In this document: positions 40,979 to 42,176 of the stretch, piece after piece
Numbering within the stretch: position 1 is the first letter of the stretch
Layout: every line of letters begins with the position of its first letter
Source of the DNA: Nocardioides sp.
Lineage (GTDB): Bacteria; Actinomycetota; Actinomycetes; Propionibacteriales; Nocardioidaceae
Length of the DNA stretch: 42,176 nt
Assembly (NCBI RefSeq): GCF_025964975.1
Contig: NZ_JAOPXV010000116.1
Coordinates: 1 to 42,176, forward strand
Reading direction: 5' to 3'
Translations under genes and position numbers: made by a program
The notes under the pieces: model-generated
Told to the model about the DNA's origin: nothing
The model's database searches: none
The model's input: the letters and a program-made list of their open reading frames with translations, nothing else

Positions 40979-40990
40979 TGCAACGTTGCA
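40979..40990. promoter_or_regulatory. Perfect palindromic LacI-family operator between PhyH and lacI-type genes
   Basis: TGCAACGTTGCA is a perfect 12-base palindrome 30 bases upstream of the PhyH start and 34 bases upstream of the regulator start. The position allows autoregulation of the regulator together with control of PhyH. It is repeated, with one mismatch, ahead of the GH51 gene. Confidence 0.8.
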
Positions 40991-41024
40991 ATTCCAGGTG
41001 CAATAGGGTACATGTGGAGGTGTC

Positions 41025-42089
41025 ATGCGACGAGCGAATCTCAAGGACGTGGCAGACCGCGCCGGTGTGAGCATCCGCACCGTGTCCAACGTCGTGAACA
41101 CCCCGGAGGTCGTAGCCAGGCCGACTCGACAGCGGGTGCTGGAGGCCATCGAGGAACTCGGGTATCGACCCAACCTCGCCGCAAGGCAGTTGCGTCAGGG
41201 GCACCGCGAGGTGATCGGTCTGGTGGTGCCGGAGATCGACTCGCCCTACTTCGCCGAGCTGGCTGCCTTGGTTGTCCGGCACGCCGAGCGCATGGGATGG
41301 ACGGTCATCGTCGAGCAGACGGACGGGGACGCGACGCGAGAGCAGCAGTTGCTCGATGGGGCACGCGGACAAGGGGTCGACGGAATCATCTTCTGCCCGT
41401 GGGCCATGACTGCCGAAGAAGTGTCGCGACGTGCGACGGCGCCCCCGGTCGTCATGCTCGGGGAGCAGCCAGGCATGGGATCCGTCGACCGTGTGGCCAT
41501 CGACAACCGTGGTGCGGCCCTCGAGGCCGTCCACCACCTGGTGGCACTCGGACGGACAAGGATCGCTGCTGTGGGGCTCCAGCCGCACCTGAGCAACGAA
41601 ACCGCTCGCCAGCGGCTGGCCGGGTACCGGGCCGCACTGGTGGACGTCGGGCTCGTCGCGCACCCCGAGCTGGAGGTGCCGGTCGAACGCCTGCACCACG
41701 CAGACGGGATGGGTGCCATGGCAGGCCTGTTGGCGAAGTCGAAGCCGGACGCTGTCTTCTGCTTCACTGACCAGCTGGCCCTCGGCGCCATCCGCACCTG
41801 CGCTGATCAGGGGGTGCGCGTGCCCGAGGACATCGCCGTCGTGGGCTTCGACGACATCGAGGTGGGTCGCTACTCGGTCCCCGCGCTGACGACGGTGGCC
41901 CCCGACAAGCAACGACTTGCAGAGCTCGCACTCACGACGCTGCAGGAGCGGATGGCAGACAGCTCCCTGCCCGGCAGGGACGTGGTGGTGCCCCACCTGC
42001 TCGTCGTGCGCGAGAGCGCACCTGCCGCCGGCTCGGCCACCCGTCCGGCGCGGTCCGAGCTGCCGTCATCAACGCCCTCCGGCAAATAA
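41025..42089 (+). CDS. LacI-family transcriptional regulator
   Basis: This is a 354-residue protein with ATG 41025 and GGAGG at 41016-41020. The N-terminal LacI HTH reads NLKDVADRAGVSIRTVSNVVN (residues about 5-25), followed by the hinge region YRPNLAARQLRQG. The C-terminal ligand-binding domain has the periplasmic-binding-protein fold (VIGLVVPEIDSPYFAELAA, VDGIIFCPWAMT, RVAIDNRGAALEAVHHLVALG, DIAVVGFDDIEVGRYSVP). It probably represses the GH51/transporter operon and PhyH through the two TGCAACGTTGCA-type sites and is relieved by an arabinose-type ligand (inference). Followed by a strong terminator. Confidence 0.93.
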   Translation: MRRANLKDVADRAGVSIRTVSNVVNTPEVVARPTRQRVLEAIEELGYRPNLAARQLRQGHREVIGLVVPEIDSPYFAELAALVVRHAERMGWTVIVEQTDGDATREQQLLDGARGQGVDGIIFCPWAMTAEEVSRRATAPPVVMLGEQPGMGSVDRVAIDNRGAALEAVHHLVALGRTRIAAVGLQPHLSNETARQRLAGYRAALVDVGLVAHPELEVPVERLHHADGMGAMAGLLAKSKPDAVFCFTDQLALGAIRTCADQGVRVPEDIAVVGFDDIEVGRYSVPALTTVAPDKQRLAELALTTLQERMADSSLPGRDVVVPHLLVVRESAPAAGSATRPARSELPSSTPSGK

Positions 42090-42092
42090 GAA

Positions 42093-42126
42093 ACCCCCTC
42101 CGACCTGTTCGCAGGTCAGAGGGGGT
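42093..42126. terminator. Bidirectional hairpin terminator after the LacI-type gene
   Basis: The stem CCCCCTC/GAGGGGG continues, after a one-base mismatch on each side, into GACCTG/CAGGTC closed by the tetraloop TTCG. It begins 3 bases after the stop of the regulator gene and lies between it and the tRNA-Asn transcribed from the other side, so it can serve both. No T-run is seen, as is usual in high-GC actinobacteria. Confidence 0.85.
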
Positions 42127-42133
42127 CCCACTG

Positions 42134-42176
42134 CTCCCCCGATTGGACTCGAACCAATAACCCTCCGGTTAACAGC
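42134..42176 (-). tRNA. tRNA-Asn (anticodon GTT), 3' part only
   Basis: The minus strand gives the 3' half of a tRNA cut by the window edge: the anticodon loop CTGTTAA with anticodon GTT, a T arm TTGG-TTCGAGT-CCAA and the acceptor strand CGGGGGA with discriminator G. This matches tRNA-Asn. CCA is not encoded. The D arm, the 5' acceptor strand and the first half lie outside. Confidence 0.88.

Noticed and set aside
40119-41996. N-terminally extended PhyH frame of 625 codons
   Set aside because: The extension runs antisense through the LacI-type gene and operator; ATG 40949 has AGGAG at the right distance and matches the family start.

Overview
The window is very GC-rich, compactly coded DNA of an actinomycete type (GTG starts, ANTAR regulator, CUT1 sugar importer without its own ATPase, MmpL transporter, two tRNAs typical of Actinomycetota). 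A nocardioid or related soil/aquatic actinobacterium is a reasonable guess, but the genus cannot be fixed from the sequence alone. No stretch longer than 300 bases lacks a gene; the largest gaps are 10741-10959, 21618-21855 and about 190 bases at 4590-4781.

Region 1 (1-12.85 kb) looks like the end of an integrated, decaying element. It starts with the tail of a metal P-type ATPase and a copper-type set (Met/His-rich secreted peptide, DUF6153-like protein, DUF305 lipoprotein, membrane proteins, F510_1955-like lipoprotein). Next comes a sulfane-sulfur set: a CsoR-family repressor with the Cys/Cys, His-less signature of CstR, DUF302, thioredoxin, rhodanese, MBL-rhodanese fusion and TauE/SafE exporter. 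These lie around a divergent promoter with G/C-tract palindromes. An MmpL-type transporter and a Cys-rich peptide follow. The region ends with a relaxase remnant, two small HTH genes and a tyrosine integrase beside the 3' end of a CAT-anticodon tRNA. At least five reading frames here are broken.

Region 2 (13-22.7 kb) is chromosomal-looking housekeeping and accessory DNA: a GAF-ANTAR regulator with a possible leaderless promoter, a LuxR-type response regulator, a secreted nuclease, GNAT, PIG-L deacetylase, histidine phosphatase, 2'-5' RNA ligase-like protein, cobU next to a truncated cobS, DUF2243, a class F sortase paired with a sortable ice-binding-like surface protein, and a frameshifted alpha/beta hydrolase.

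Region 3 (22.7-33.7 kb) is a complete selenocysteine module. On the minus strand are selD and a formate dehydrogenase operon (catalytic subunit, FeS subunit, NrfD-like membrane subunit, OFA-family transporter); on the plus strand are tRNA-Sec, selA and selB. The catalytic subunit is interrupted by an in-frame UGA at codon 190, followed after 12 nt by a 6-bp stem with a GGUCU loop, a bacterial SECIS. It should be read as one selenoprotein of 1120 residues.

Region 4 (33.7-42.1 kb) is an arabinoside utilisation locus: GH51 arabinofuranosidase, substrate-binding lipoprotein, two permeases and a secreted lipoprotein in one operon, with a PhyH-family dioxygenase and a divergent LacI-family regulator. 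Two copies of a TGCAACGTTGCA-type palindrome lie upstream of GH51 and between PhyH and lacI. The window closes with a strong terminator and a partial tRNA-Asn.
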